Part shown: positions 1-11,284 of the stretch, one piece after another | Layout of the letters: each line of letters starts with the position of its first letter | Position numbering within the stretch: the stretch's first letter is position 1 | Assembly: GCA_963726615.1 (NCBI GenBank) | Contig: CAVSCX010000016.1 | Span: 186,001 to 250,000, forward strand | Origin: CAWDZK01 sp963726615 | GTDB taxonomy: Bacteria > Actinomycetota > Actinomycetes > JACCUZ01 | Reading direction: 5' to 3' | Length of the DNA stretch: 64,000 bases | The notes under the pieces: model-generated | Database searches by the model: none | What the model saw: only the letters and a program-made list of their open reading frames with translations | What the model was told of the DNA's origin: nothing | Made by a program: the position numbers and the translations under genes

Positions 1-150
1 CGCTGAGGACCTTCACGGCGCCCACCGTAACGTCAGCATGGCACGGCGTCCGCGGGTCCTCACCGCGCGTCGGGCTGCATGGTCCAGCCGCCGGGCGGTA
101 GGCCTGAGGCAGGCGCCGTCCCGACCCCTTCGGAGCGGCTCTCCATCACC

Positions 151-1433
151 GTGAAGATCGCCGTCGTCGCCCTCGGCAAGATCGGACTCCCGCTGGCCGT
201 GCAGTTCGCCGGCGGGCCACCGGTGATCGGCGCCGACGTCAACCCGCGAACGGTCGAGCCCGTCAACGCCGGCAGGGAGCCGTTCCCCGGCGAGGCGCAC
301 CTGGCCAGCAGCTCGCGAGGGCGTCGGCGCTGGTCAGCTGCGGGCACCACGGAACCGTCTCCGCCGACGCCCAGAGCGAGGCGGTCGTCGTCGTCGTGCC
401 GCTGTTCGTGGACGACGACGGCGCCCGGACTTCGGATGGATGGACTACGCCACGGGGGCGATCGCGGCCGGGGCTGCCGCGGGGGACTTCCGTCTCTACG
501 AGACGACCCTGCCGGTCGGCACCACCCGCAACCCGTTCCGCCATGCTCGCGGACGCGTCCGGCCTGCGCCCCGGCGACGGCTTCCGCGTCGTCTTCAGCC
601 CGGAGCGGGTGCTCGCGGGCCGGGTTTTCGCCGACCTCCGCCGCTACCCGAAGCTGGTCGGCGGGGTTGACGGCGAGAGCGGCAAGCGTGGCGTGGCGTT
701 CTACGAGGAGGTCCTCGAGTTCGACGACCGGCCGGACCTGACCCGCCCCAACGGCGTGTGGGACCTGGGCACCGCAGAGGCCGCCGAGCTGGCCAAGCTC
801 GCGGAGACTACGTTCCGCGACGTCAACATCGGCCTGGCCAACCAGTTCGCGCGCTTCGCGGGCGGCCCGCGGCATCGACATCCACAGAGTGATCGAGGCG
901 TGCGAACTCCCAGCCGTACAGCCACCTCCATCGGCCGGGCATCGCCGTCGGGGGCCACTGCATCCCGGTCTACCCGCGGATGTACCTCTGGAACGACCCC
1001 GAGGCCAGCGTCGTGCGGGAGGCGCGCGACCGCGAACGAGGCGATGCCTGGCTACGCCGTCGACCTGCTGGGAGAGGCGTACGGCGACCTGGCGGGCGCC
1101 CGGGTGGTCGTGCTCGGCGCGTCGTACCGCGGCGGCGTCAAGGAGATGGCCCTGTCCGGGGTGTTTCCGACAGTCGCCGCCCTCGTCGAGCGGGGCGCGG
1201 CGCCGCTGGTCCACGACCCGATGTTCAGCGACGACGAGCTCCGGAGTCACGGCTTCGCGCCGTACCACTACGGCGAGCCGGCCGATGCCGTGGTCGTGCA
1301 GGCGGACCACGCGGAGTACCGCGACGCACGGAGCGACCAGTTCCCTGGCGTCAAGGTGCTCATCGACGGCCGTAACGTCACCGGCGCAGAAGCCTGGCCC
1401 GGGGTGACCCGCCGCCTTCTCGGCGTCGGCTGA
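151..1433 (+). pseudogene. Nucleotide-sugar (UDP-GlcNAc-type) dehydrogenase, frameshifted
   Basis: Oxidises the C6 hydroxyl of a UDP-amino sugar to a uronic acid (WbpA/WecC family, cytoplasmic). The pieces lie in three frames in the correct order. A Rossmann start reading KIAVVALGKIGLPLA follows the GTG at 151; then come VVVVVPLFVDDDG near 395, YETTLPVGTTRN near 500, the central block with FSPERV near 600, PGIAVGGHCIPVYPRM near 950 (the catalytic-Cys motif GGHCIPV), and an intact C-terminal NAD/UDP-binding part ending in LLGVG before the TGA at 1431. At least five frame changes are needed, and the ones I resolved are single-base insertions. Because every family motif survives, the protein is probably intact in the organism and the frameshifts are sequence errors; true decay cannot be excluded. 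It converges on the amidotransferase gene. Confidence 0.75.
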
Positions 1434-3444
1434 ACCAGGTCGACGGCCGGTCAGGCCGAGGTGCGGACCGCGAAACAATCGATCCATGCGCCGGCGCTGA
1501 TCCCTGCCCACCCAGGGATCGAAGGCACGCCTGCCGGTCAGGACGTCCTCGGCCCGGAGATTGTGCCCGCGGTAAGGATCCCGCCGGACTCTCGACCGCG
1601 CGCTCGACCAGAGTCCGCACTGTGCCAGGCTCGTCCTGGCGCATCCATCGCTCCTCGGCAGTCTGGAAGCCGATCTTGTCGCGGCGGTTGCGGATCGGCT
1701 CAGGGATCACGTCGCGCATCGCCTCGCGCAGAACCCGCTTGGTGGTCCCCTCGCCGATCAGGTGCCCGCTGGGGAGGCCGACGACGAACTCCACCAGCCG
1801 GTGGTCGAGGAACGGCACCCGAGCCTCCACGCTGTGCGCCATCGAGTCGCGGTCCTCGTAGCGCAACAGCATGGGCAGGTTGGACCGTGTGAGTTGCTCC
1901 CTGGACAGCGCTCGGACGCTCGGCTCCCTCGAGCCGGAGTGCACGTCTGGGTACCCCTCGACGCCTAGCGCACGACGGTCCAGCCACGCGTCCGGGTCCT
2001 GGGTCGGTGACCTGACCAGGCGGCCACCGAGGCGCGCGACCGCCGGCGGCAGCATGAGGTACGCGGAGAAGGGCAGCAGGCCACGCGGCATGCGGCCATG
2101 GAGCCGCCGGGTCGCCAGCACGTCCCGCGCCAGCTCGCCCCACCGTCCGCTGCGCAGCAGCTCCTGGAACCGCCAGGCGAAGTACGGGTGGTAGCCCGCC
2201 AGCTGTTCGTCCGCGCCCTGCCCGTCCAGCATGACCGTGATGCCCTGCTCGCGAGCGAGCTCGAACACCGTCCACTGGGCCAGGATGCTCGTCGAGCCGA
2301 ACGGCTCGTCGAGGTGCCAGGTGAGCCGGTCGAGCAAGAGCGGCACCTCGCTCATGACCGGCGTGCGGCTGTGCACCTCGACGCCGGTCTGCTGCGCCAC
2401 CAGTCGGACCCAGGCGCTCTCGTCGACGCGCGGGTCGTCGCTCGTGGCGGTGAACGCGAGCTGCGAGAACGCCTCCCCACGGGTACGGAACGCCTGGTTC
2501 GCGGCGCAAACGATCGACGAGGAGTCGAGCCCTCCGGACAGGCAGGAGCCGACGGGGACGTCGGCGCGCAGCTGAAGGGACACGGAGTCGGTGAACAGCT
2601 CCGCGAAGCGGCCGGCCGCATCGTCGAACGACCCGTCGAACGGCTGCGGCTGCAATGCCCACCACCGCCGCGGCACGAGCGGCCCTATGTCCGTGCGGAG
2701 GTCAATCTCCAGGAGCTCACCCGGACCGAGCTGGCTCACGCCGGCAAACATGGTTCCGGTGGTGTGGTCGTGCATGCCGAAGTTGAGAAAGTCGTAGAGT
2801 CGCGCCCCATCGATCGCGGGGTCCCACCCGTCCAGCGCGGTGAAGGCCTTGATCTCGCTGGCGAACGCGACCGCACCCGCGGATGTGCGCCAGTAGTAGA
2901 GGGGCTTGATGCCGAAGTGGTCGCGGGCGGCCACGACCCGGCGCGTGGCCCGGTCGACGATCACCAAGGTGAACATGCCGACGAGCTCGCGCAGGAAATC
3001 GGTGCCCCACTCTTTGTAGGCCGCCAACACCACCTCGGTGTCGGAGTGGCCGACGAACCGGTGGCCAAGCGTCTGAAGCCGCGTCCCGAGCTCCACGTAG
3101 TTGTAGACCTCGCCGTTGAAGACCATCCAGAGCTCGCCCTCAGCGTCGGTCATCGGCTGGTGTCCGGCGACGGTCAGGTCGATGATCGACAAGCGTCGGT
3201 GGCCGAGGACGGCCCAGCCAGTTAGCTCCTGGGCCGCTGCCGGGCCGTCCGGCGCCGAGGGCACGTCCGCGGCCCCGGTGAAGGAGATCGTCTCGGGTCC
3301 GGACAGTCTCCGGACCCCGCCGTCGCCGACGACGCAGAACCCCTCGCTGTCGGGCCCCCGGTGCCGGATCACGTTGGTCATCTCCACGACCTCGGAGACC
3401 CTAGCTGCGCCGCCGGGGTGCACCAGCGCGGTCAGGCCACACAC
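1378..3444 (-). CDS. asnB: Asparagine synthase-like glutamine-dependent amidotransferase
   Basis: Class-II glutamine amidotransferase fused to an Asn-synthase (PP-loop) domain. The protein starts MCGLTALV, so Cys2 becomes the N-terminal nucleophile that releases ammonia from glutamine. The ATP-binding signature SGGLDSSS sits near residue 300, and the synthase domain runs to about residue 630. The last ~60 residues of the open frame look unlike the family. A one-base frame change near 1,580 and another near 1,490 would restore an ending AWIDCFAVRTSA with a stop at about 1,451, so the true gene probably ends there and does not overlap the converging dehydrogenase. Its start overlaps the preceding glycosyltransferase by 13 bases. 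Family members inside O-antigen loci (such as WbpS and WbtH) amidate sugar uronic acids, and that role fits this locus better than free asparagine synthesis; this is inference. Confidence 0.85.
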   Translation of the reverse strand: MCGLTALVHPGGAARVSEVVEMTNVIRHRGPDSEGFCVVGDGGVRRLSGPETISFTGAADVPSAPDGPAAAQELTGWAVLGHRRLSIIDLTVAGHQPMTDAEGELWMVFNGEVYNYVELGTRLQTLGHRFVGHSDTEVVLAAYKEWGTDFLRELVGMFTLVIVDRATRRVVAARDHFGIKPLYYWRTSAGAVAFASEIKAFTALDGWDPAIDGARLYDFLNFGMHDHTTGTMFAGVSQLGPGELLEIDLRTDIGPLVPRRWWALQPQPFDGSFDDAAGRFAELFTDSVSLQLRADVPVGSCLSGGLDSSSIVCAANQAFRTRGEAFSQLAFTATSDDPRVDESAWVRLVAQQTGVEVHSRTPVMSEVPLLLDRLTWHLDEPFGSTSILAQWTVFELAREQGITVMLDGQGADEQLAGYHPYFAWRFQELLRSGRWGELARDVLATRRLHGRMPRGLLPFSAYLMLPPAVARLGGRLVRSPTQDPDAWLDRRALGVEGYPDVHSGSREPSVRALSREQLTRSNLPMLLRYEDRDSMAHSVEARVPFLDHRLVEFVVGLPSGHLIGEGTTKRVLREAMRDVIPEPIRNRRDKIGFQTAEERWMRQDEPGTVRTLVERAVESPAGSLPRAQSPGRGRPDRQACLRSLGGQGSAPAHGSIVSRSAPRPDRPSTWFSRRREGGGSPRARLLRR

Positions 3445-4757
3445 GGGTCGCTGCCCTCCGGGTCGTTGCCGACTGGCCTCACGACCCCCACCCGGGCACG
3501 GACGGCCTCGATCACGGGACTGCCGGTAGGCAACTCGAGTGCCGACTCGCCGTAGCGGCCCACATATGTCCGGAGCCGCTCGGTGGCCGTCTCGCGGGAC
3601 ATGCCGTACCCGTCCAGGTAGACGACGTCGTGCGGGTCGACCAGCCAGGCCGCCGGGACCGGGACGTCACCGTCGAGAACGCGGGCCAGCCGCCCGGCGA
3701 CCTGGACAGGGCCGCACTCCGCGCGCAGGTACGCCGCGGCCTCAGCAGCGACGCGCTCGCGCCAGTCGGCATCCGTGACCGCTCTCCGCAACTGCTTGTC
3801 GAGGCGATCGGGCGAGTCGAAGTGCTCGCGGGGGATGCCCAGCCGCTCCGCCATGGGGGCAAGCACCTCGGAGGGGTAGCCGAAGACGAGAGGTAGGGCG
3901 CCAGCAACGCCGGCCTCACTGCTCAGGCCGGCGTAGTAGGTGTCCGACCACAGCTGATCGACGACGACGTCCGCCGTGGCCAGCCGCTCGCGCACCTGCG
4001 AGGAGGGCAGACCGGTGAGCGTTTCGTACCGCAGGCGGTGGCCGTCCGCGAGCAGGCGCTGCACCGCGGCCTCGATCTGGGGGGATCCCTTCTGCAGTCG
4101 CCGCGTGGGCGCGTGCAGGACGACGATCTCGCGTCGGCCAGGGTCCGGGACCCGCCGCGCCCCGGCCTGGTCGTCGACCGGCATGCCGATGGCGAGCCAG
4201 TTGACGAACGGCCGGGTGAGGAAGTGGCAGTACGACGGGTGGCAGATGACGACGTCGACGGTGCGTTCCATGGCGCGGACCCGCCTGGCGATCATCGATG
4301 TACGCAGGCGGACGAGTGGCCAGCGAACGGGACCCGAGCCGTGGACGTGGTCGGCGTCCATCCAAGGTGGTCGAGCGTCGCCACCGAGGTAGACCGCCAC
4401 GGTTCGCACCCCGAGCGCACGCGCCAGCCGAACGTCCAGCCCCCACAGCAGCGTGCGACCGAAGACGTAGATCAGCGCCTCGCGTCGACGTACCAGGGTC
4501 AAGGTGGCCAGCACACGGAGGGGCAGCAGCAGCGGGCGGGTGAGCAGCCTTCCCACGAGGCCGAGCCGGTCGGTCAAAAGGTAGGCCTGCCGCAGCCAGG
4601 CCAGGCTGCGTTTCGCGGTCGCGCGGCACCGTACCCGTAGGGGTCGTTGCTGATGTCCACCACGTCCGCCGCCCACCCGTCGCGGCCAGTCCGGCTTGCA
4701 CCCGGGCTGCCCAGCCAGCGATCTCCAGGGGGAGGATCGTGACAGTTCGGGTTGCAC
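3432..4757 (-). CDS. GT-B fold glycosyltransferase of polysaccharide locus
   Basis: Predicted cytoplasmic or membrane-associated GT4-like transferase of surface polysaccharide assembly. The C-terminal two thirds is one clean frame. It includes a nucleotide-sugar-side block reading VVLHAPTRRLQKGSPQIEAA, a TADVVVDQLWSDTYYAGLSSEA segment and the acidic/Gly region GVAGALPLVFGYPSEV expected of retaining GT-B enzymes. The N-terminal ~45 residues are scrambled. The family-like start (VTILPLEIAGWAARVQAGLA, then DVVDISNDPYGYG) lies in two other frames between about 4,615 and 4,745, so at least two frameshifts affect the beginning and the exact start is uncertain. The gene overlaps asnB downstream by 13 bases. 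Donor and acceptor cannot be told from sequence. Confidence 0.7.
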   Translation of the reverse strand: MQPELSRSSPWRSLAGQPGCKPDWPRRVGGGRGGHQQRPLRVRCRATAKRSLAWLRQAYLLTDRLGLVGRLLTRPLLLPLRVLATLTLVRRREALIYVFGRTLLWGLDVRLARALGVRTVAVYLGGDARPPWMDADHVHGSGPVRWPLVRLRTSMIARRVRAMERTVDVVICHPSYCHFLTRPFVNWLAIGMPVDDQAGARRVPDPGRREIVVLHAPTRRLQKGSPQIEAAVQRLLADGHRLRYETLTGLPSSQVRERLATADVVVDQLWSDTYYAGLSSEAGVAGALPLVFGYPSEVLAPMAERLGIPREHFDSPDRLDKQLRRAVTDADWRERVAAEAAAYLRAECGPVQVAGRLARVLDGDVPVPAAWLVDPHDVVYLDGYGMSRETATERLRTYVGRYGESALELPTGSPVIEAVRARVGVVRPVGNDPEGSDPCVA

Positions 4758-5561
4758 CGAACGAGCTCACTGACGCGCCGGACCAACATGACCTTGGCAC
4801 TAGGCGCCGCGCCGCGGCGACCAGTGCCCGATCCGCCTTGCCAAGAGCCGTCGTGACGGCCGGGCCGACCCATGGAAGGCGGGCGAGCACCGCGCGGAGC
4901 ATTCCCCAGTAAGCCTGGTGCATCCGCCAGGTCGTCCGGTATCTGGTGTCGCAGACGTTGGCCAGCAGTGCGGTGACCGGTCGATGGTCTACGAGTTCCA
5001 AACCGACCTCGACCAGCTGTGACCGCCACTGCTCGATGGTGCGTGCACGGCTGTTCGCGGTTGGGCCGAAGTCCGGTCCCCACCACCTGGAACAGCGGCT
5101 CCATGAGCACCACCTGACCGCTCGGCTTGGGCATCCACGGCCACATGGCCAATGCGGAGCGGAACCTGTTGTCGTCGACGATGTGGACGAGTACGCTCAT
5201 GATCGGACCAGGTCGAAGACCCCGAAGTTGTCGCATCCTCGTCCCCGACGTCGGCGACGTGGAACGTGTGCTGCGGAAACCTGCGCGAGGTGCTCCCCGC
5301 CAGTCGGGGTAATGTCCACGCCGGTGACCGAGCGGCAGCAAGCTGGTCCCACAGGTGCACCCAGAAGCGGTGCCGGGACCGATCTCGAGGACGTCGCCCC
5401 CGGCACTTCGACCTGGTGGGCGCGAGCAGCTCGGACGCACCGCAGCATCTGGTGGTAGAGCGCCTGGTTGAACTCCTCCGGAAACTCTGGTGACCCACGC
5501 CGGAGAGGTCGACCGCTCGGCGAGCAGGGTCTCCCAGTACTCTCGGGCTGGTACTCGGCAT
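4755..5561 (-). pseudogene. Class I SAM-dependent methyltransferase, frameshifted
   Basis: Fragments of one methyltransferase lie in three minus-strand frames. From the ATG at 5561 they are a start reading MPSTSP, REYWETLLAERST, FPEEFNQALYHQMLRCVRAARA, the SAM-binding motif I DVLEIGPGTG with FWVHLWDQLA, then VTGVDITPT, FHVADVGDE, a motif IV-like block IMSVLVHIVDD, GQVVLMEP (post-motif), and a C-terminal LANVCDTRYRTTWRMHQAYWG block. Order and spacing are normal for a family of about 260 residues, so the original gene is clear even though no single frame carries it. It sits between the flippase and the glycosyltransferase and probably O-methylates a sugar of the repeat unit. The 3' boundary is approximate. 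Confidence 0.6.
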
Positions 5562-5641
5562 CGGGCAGTCTGCCCGGGAAATTCCTGGGACGGGACCGGT
5601 CTCCGGTCAAGGACGACGCAGGGAGCGCAGGCGAGTGAGCG

Positions 5642-7131
5642 CTAAGAACGTTCCTCCGGCCGTATGCCAGCGGCCAGCCGACGTGAGCACCACGAAGACG
5701 ACCGGAACAATCGCCGGAACAACAGTGGGTGCCCCCGCGGGTCGTCGTGACAGCTCCTACCACCGCAAGAAGCGACCACCAGTGAGCCGGCGGTACTCGC
5801 CATGGATCGCCCCCACCGCGCGACGCCACAGGTAGGCGAGGCAGCCACCATGTATCCGAGCACTGTCGTGCCGCTGCCCCCACGATCCCGAACGGCGGGA
5901 CCAGGGCGAGGGCGAGCGACCACGTTGAGGACGGCCGCCCCCAGGGCGATCAACAGAGCCAGGCGCCCGGTGCGGTGCAGCAGGGTCATGCCACTGGACG
6001 TGATGCTGACCGACCCGTATGCGACGGCGCCGAGGCAGAGGAGCGGGATCGCGTCGGCCGCCGGCTCATAGCCCGGTCCGGACAAGATCGAGGTCACCTC
6101 GGGAGCCAGCGCCGACGCGCACTGACGGCAAGTACCCCCAGCCCGAAGACGTAGTACGTCAGCGACGTCCCGAGCGCTGCGCGCGGCTCGATCCCGGTCC
6201 TGCTCGTACAGGTGCAGGCGGGGCGCGGCCACCAGGCCTGGGAGACGGCGCTCGTGAGGACGACGAAGACGAGGGTGACGGTCACTGCGACGCTGTAGTA
6301 GCCTGGTCTTCTCCGAGTCCAGACACCTTGCCGACGACGATTCGGTCTGCCGCCGTGAACACCCAGTAGGCGACGGTGACCGGAACAAGCGGGATGCCGA
6401 ACCGGAGGAGGCCGCGCAGCACGGCGCCGTCAGGTGGACCGGGGCGTACGCGGTGCGGGTCAGGTAAAGCCCCGTACGCAGAGCACCGGCGGACTCGGCC
6501 GACGAGGACTCCGATGAAGATGCCCGCTACCCCGAGGTCGAAGCGCCAGGGCGGCGACCAGCCCGGCCCCCAGGGTGACCGCGCCGAGCATGACTCCGGT
6601 CGCGACGAAAGGGATCGGGCGGAATTGGTTGCGCAGGACTTGCGCGACCATCCGGCTGGTCTGGGCCACCGGAAGCGCTGCGAGTGCCAGCAGGAACAGC
6701 GACGCTGAGTCCTCGTCCCTCCAGCGTGAACCCCTCGGCGACCCACGGGGTCAGGGGGGCCAGGAGCAGGCAGGCGGTCGCCGCCCTGATGCAGCGAGGA
6801 AGCCGATCCACGTCAGGGTCAGAAATTCGTCGCCGACCTTCGGTGCTCGGCGTCTGGAACCAGAACCTGGCGAGGGCGGTGTCGCCCCCCAGGACAAGGA
6901 TGCCGGCGAGCATCCCGCTCACCGTCGTGACGAGCGCCAGCTTGCTGTATTCGGCCGGCTCGAAGACGCGGGTGTACACCGGCACCGAGAGGTAGAGGAT
7001 GCCGTTGGCGACGACTGCGCCGAGGGTGTAGACGACGACGCGTGCGCGAGACGTCCTTCCCAGCCGGTCGGGCACTCCCGGGTATGACGTCGATCTCGTC
7101 CGGATCGATGGGGTCGCCCCGGCTCGCACAT
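5642..7131 (-). pseudogene. Wzx-type polysaccharide flippase, frameshifted
   Basis: Multi-pass membrane protein of the MATE/Wzx (oligosaccharide flippase) family that would move the lipid-linked repeat unit across the membrane. Recognisable pieces in order are VVVYTLGAVVANGILYLSVPVYTRVFEPAEYSKLAL at the N-terminus (about 6,920-7,060), VLRNQFRPIPFVATGVMLGAVTLGAGLVAAL, FDLGVAGIFIGVLVG, LLRFGIPLVPVTVAYWVFTAADRIVVGK, TSLTYYVFGLGVLAVSA, and AADAIPLLCLGAVAYGSVSITSSGMTLLHRTGRLALLIALGAAVLNVV. They lie in different frames, so several frameshifts are present. Translation would begin 8 bases after the oxidoreductase stop (ATG 7131 or GTG 7129). The YTLGAVVANGILYL start matches family N-termini. Confidence 0.65.
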
Positions 7132-7138
7132 CGGCTCT

Positions 7139-8137
7139 TCAGCCCAGCGTCTGGGCGCCGCCGCTCATGGCCGACCGCAGGGCGGCCTCGGCCACCGGGA
7201 GGGTGGCCAGCCCCTCCCGCATGGTGACGATGTCGGCGTCCTTGCCCAGCACGGCGTCGCGGAACGCCTCGTGCTCGGCGAGCAGCGGCTCCGGCTTGGC
7301 GAGGGCGAAGCGGGTCATGTCGCCCTCGGTGACGCCGCGGAACGTGCGCGATCGGCTCCCACTCGGTCGACGACCGGCCGTTGTCGTGGAAGGTGAGGTC
7401 GGCGGTGAGGGTGTCGGCGACGAAGCGCCCCGCTCTCGCCGGTGACGACGGTGACGCGCTCCTTGAACGGCGAGAGCCAGTTGACCAGGTGGTTGGTGAC
7501 CGTGCCGTCCGGCGAGCTGGCCGACGACGGCGACCATGTCCTCGTGCTCGCGGCCGCTGCGGTGCGCGGTGCGCGCGCGACGACCGACGGTGAACGGCTG
7601 CTGGGTCACCCAGGCGGTGAGGTCGATGTCGTGCGTGGCGAGGTCCTTGATCACCCCGACGTCGGCGATGCGGCCGGGGAACGGGCCCTGCCGCCGGGTG
7701 GCGATCTGGTAGACTCGCCGAGCTCGCCGTGCCTCGAGCCGCCGGCGCAGCCTCCTGCAGCGCCGGGTTGTAGCGCTCGATGTGGCCGACGGCGCCGACC
7801 AGCCCGGCCGTCTCGAAGGCCTCGACCAGCCGCGTCGCGCCGACGCGACGTCCGGCGCGAGCGGCTTCTCGATCAGCGCGTGGACCCCGGCCTCGGCCAG
7901 CGCGCAGCCCGATCTCGAGGTGGTAGGCGGTCGGCGCGGCGACCACGCAGTAGTCGATGCCGTGCGCGATGCAGCTCGTCGACGTCTGGCACGACCGGGA
8001 GGCCGCCGGCGACGCCGTGCGCGTCGCCGGCGGGGTCGGCGACGCCGACGAGGTCGACGCCGTCGAGCGACGCGCAGCACGCGGGCGTGGTGGCGGCCCA
8101 TCATGCCGAGGCCGAGAGGCCGGCGCGCAGTCGGTCA

Positions 8138-8138
<1 letters not shown>
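7139..8138 (-). pseudogene. Gfo/Idh/MocA sugar dehydrogenase (WbpB/WlbA-like), frameshifted
   Basis: NAD-dependent oxidoreductase expected to oxidise C3 of a UDP-N-acetyl-hexuronate. Its ATG at 8138 overlaps the aminotransferase stop (TGATG). Pieces in order are GLGMMGRHHARVLR, LAEAGVHALIEKPLAPDVASA (containing the conserved EKPLA), TRLVEAFETAGLVGAVGHIERYNPALQ, the catalytic-region block IADVGVIKDLATHDIDLTAWV, NHLVNWLSPFKERVTVV, LTADLTFHDNG, and RGVTEGDMTRFALAKPEPLLAEHEAFRDAV ending in SGGAQTLG. The distance from start to stop is 1,000 bases, not a multiple of three. The frame changes I resolved are mostly single added bases. Function rests on the conserved EKP and DxxxHDID motifs and on the neighbouring aminotransferase and acetyltransferase. 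Confidence 0.7.
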
Positions 8139-9230
<1,092 letters not shown>

Positions 9231-9234
<4 letters not shown>

Positions 9235-9836
9235 GCGTCGACCTCCACGAGGTGCTCGTCGTCGAGCTGCTCGTATCGCGCACCGGTGCGCGGGCAGCGC
9301 CAGAACGTGCTCGACCCGGCTCCGGGTCGAGCGGGACGCCGGCCCGGCCGACCCAGCGCGACCCGGCGGGCCGGCACGCCGGCGACCAGGGCGAAGTCGG
9401 GAACGTCGTGGACGACGACCGACCCGGCGGCGACCAGCGCCCAGCGGCCGATGGTGACCGGCGCGACGCAGACGCGCGCGCGCCCGATCGAGGCGCCCTC
9501 GCGGACCGTCACGCCCACCGGCTCCCAGTCGGCGGCCGACTTGGGGCTGCCGTCCGGGTTGACGGCGCGCGGGTACTGGTCGTTGGTCAGCACCACCGCC
9601 GGGCCGATGAAGACGCCGTCCCCGAGGTGGGCCGGCTCGTAGACCAGCGCGTAGTTCTGGATCTTGCAGCTGTCGCCGACGCTGACGCCGGTGCCGATGT
9701 AGGCGCCGCGGCCGACCACGACCTCGTGGCCCAGCCGGGCTCCGTCGCGGACGTGGGCCAGCTGCCAGACGGCGCTGCCGTCGCCGACGGTGGCCCCCTC
9801 GTCGATCTCGGCGGTGGCATGGATGCGCGGCGCCAT
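9231..9836 (-). CDS. Hexapeptide-repeat sugar N-acetyltransferase (WbpD-like)
   Basis: Left-handed beta-helix acyltransferase of 201 residues. N-acetylates the 3-amino group of a UDP-sugar in the WbpA-B-E-D pathway. Repeats such as IHATAEIDEGATVGDGSAVW, VVVGRGAYIGTGVSVGDSCKIQNYALVYEP and VTIGRWALVAAGSVVVHDVPDFALVAGVPARRV give the isoleucine/valine-rich hexapeptide ladder and the usual VPARRV end. The C-terminus FWRCPRTGARYEQ is typical of WbpD-type enzymes. About 15 residues around 9,310-9,350 read better in another frame (RWVGRAGVPLDPEPG), suggesting two compensating indels. First gene of the minus-strand operon; its stop overlaps the aminotransferase start. This is the only Wbp-type gene of the set that stays nearly intact. 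Confidence 0.85.
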
Positions 9837-10047
9837 CAGGTCCAGCTCCGTCTCCTGGCTAGGCGGCGTCGAGTGGCGTGCTGCCTACCCGGACCGCGGG
9901 CCTGCTCACCGCGGCGTACGGCGATCGAGTATAGGCAGGCCCCTGACCGGCCTCGCTCACAGGCGGGGCCGCACGCGTCTCGCCCCTGTTAGGGTGGCGG
10001 CCGCTCGATCCCGACAACCAGAGGCAAGCAGTGAAATCCGTCGCAGC
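9837..10047. promoter_or_regulatory. Divergent intergenic region of the polysaccharide locus
   Basis: A stretch of 211 bases separates the minus-strand operon start (9836) from the plus-strand glycosyltransferase start (10048). Both promoters must lie here or nearby. I see no clear inverted repeat, riboswitch or convincing -35/-10 pair, and no Shine-Dalgarno better than a weak GAGG about 20 bases before the ATG at 10048. Confidence 0.4.
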
Positions 10048-11256
10048 ATGAGCGAGCAGCTGACCGCCGTCGAGGTCGAACCTACGGCCCGGACCATCGA
10101 GCTGACGGTCGTGCTGCCGTGCCTGAACGAGGCCGAGACGCTGCAGACCTGCATCGACAAGGCGCTGGCTCGCATCGCAGCGCTGCGGCGTCGGCCGGCG
10201 AGGTCGTCGTCGCCGACAACGGTCAGCACCGACGGCTCGCCAGGAGATCGCCCGCGCGCGCGGGCGCGCGGGTGGTCGACGTCGCCGAGCGCGGCTACGG
10301 CGCCGCGCTGCAGGCCGGCATCGCAGCGCGCCCGCGGCGCGGTACGTGATCATGGCCGACGCCGACGACAGCTACGACCTCGACGACCTCGAGCCCGTTC
10401 GTCGACGCGCTGCGCGACGGGCGCCGACCTGGTCATGGGCAACCGCTTCCAGGGCGGCATCGCGCCGGGCGCGATGCCGGCCGCTGCACCGCTACCTCGG
10501 CAACCCGGTGCTGTCGCTTCGTCGGCCGGCTGTTCTTCCGCATCCCGGTCGGCGACTTCCACTGCGGCATGCGCGGCTTCCGACCGCGACAGGGTCGCTG
10601 GCGCTCGGGCTGCGCACCGACCGGCATGGAGTTCGCCAGCGAGATGGTCGTGCAGCGTCGCCCTGCACGGCCTACGACATCACGCGAGGTGCCGACCACG
10701 CTGCGCCCGGACGGCCGCAGCCGCGCCGCCGCACCTGCGCACCTGGCGCGACGGCTGGCGGCACCTGCGCTTCCTGCTGCTGTTCAGCCCGCGCTGGGCT
10801 CTCTACTACCCCTCGATCGCGCTGGTGGTGGCGGGGACTGCCGTGTTCCTGTGGCTCCTCAGCGGCGCCCAGCGGATCAGCGGAGTCTCGTTCGACATCC
10901 ACACTCTGGCGGCTGCCGCGACGGCAATCATCGTCGGAGTCCAGCTCGGTGGCCTGGCCCTGGTGTCCCGCGCCTATTGCGGACACCTGGGACTGCTGCC
11001 GACGAGTAGTCGCATCGACCGACTGCTCGAACGTTTCACGCTGGAACGCGGCCTGCTCGTGGGCCTGGGCGCCGTACTGGTCGGCATTGCCTGCTTCGTG
11101 CTCGCCGTAGCGAGGTGGGAGGCGACCGACTTCGGAGCGCTCGAGGTGAGCGAGAGCATGCGTATCGTGATGACCGGCATGGTGCTCATCGTGACCGGGA
11201 TGCAGGTCGCTGCGGTGTCTTTCATGCTCAGCCTCGTGCGCGTCGGCGAGATGTAG
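10048..11256 (+). pseudogene. Family-2 glycosyltransferase with C-terminal membrane segments, frameshifted in its first half
   Basis: Polyprenyl-phosphate-type GT2 enzyme. Starts MSEQLTAVEVEP; the nucleotide-binding start ELTVVLPCLNEAETL is in frame. From about 10,180 to 10,730 the reading frame changes about a dozen times. The expected blocks appear in other frames: EVVVADNG, RVVDVAERGYGAALQAGI, YVIMADADDSYDLDDLEP (the DxD-type metal site), ADLVMGNRFQGGIAPGAMP, FFRIPVGDFHCGMRGFR and MEFASEMVV. Each frame change I resolved is an added base. From about 10,730 the frame is clean: HLRTWRDGWRHLRFLLLFSPRW, then four hydrophobic helices (about 10,800-11,240). The total span is in frame only because the insertions sum to a multiple of three. 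No clean break downstream suggests the gene is functional in the organism. Confidence 0.75.
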
Positions 11257-11284
11257 CCGGCGCGGTCGACAGCAGACGACGGGC

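Noticed and set aside
10180..10730. Programmed frameshifting or introns in the GT2 gene
   Set aside because: About a dozen irregular single-base changes without common slippery motifs; sequence error or decay is simpler.
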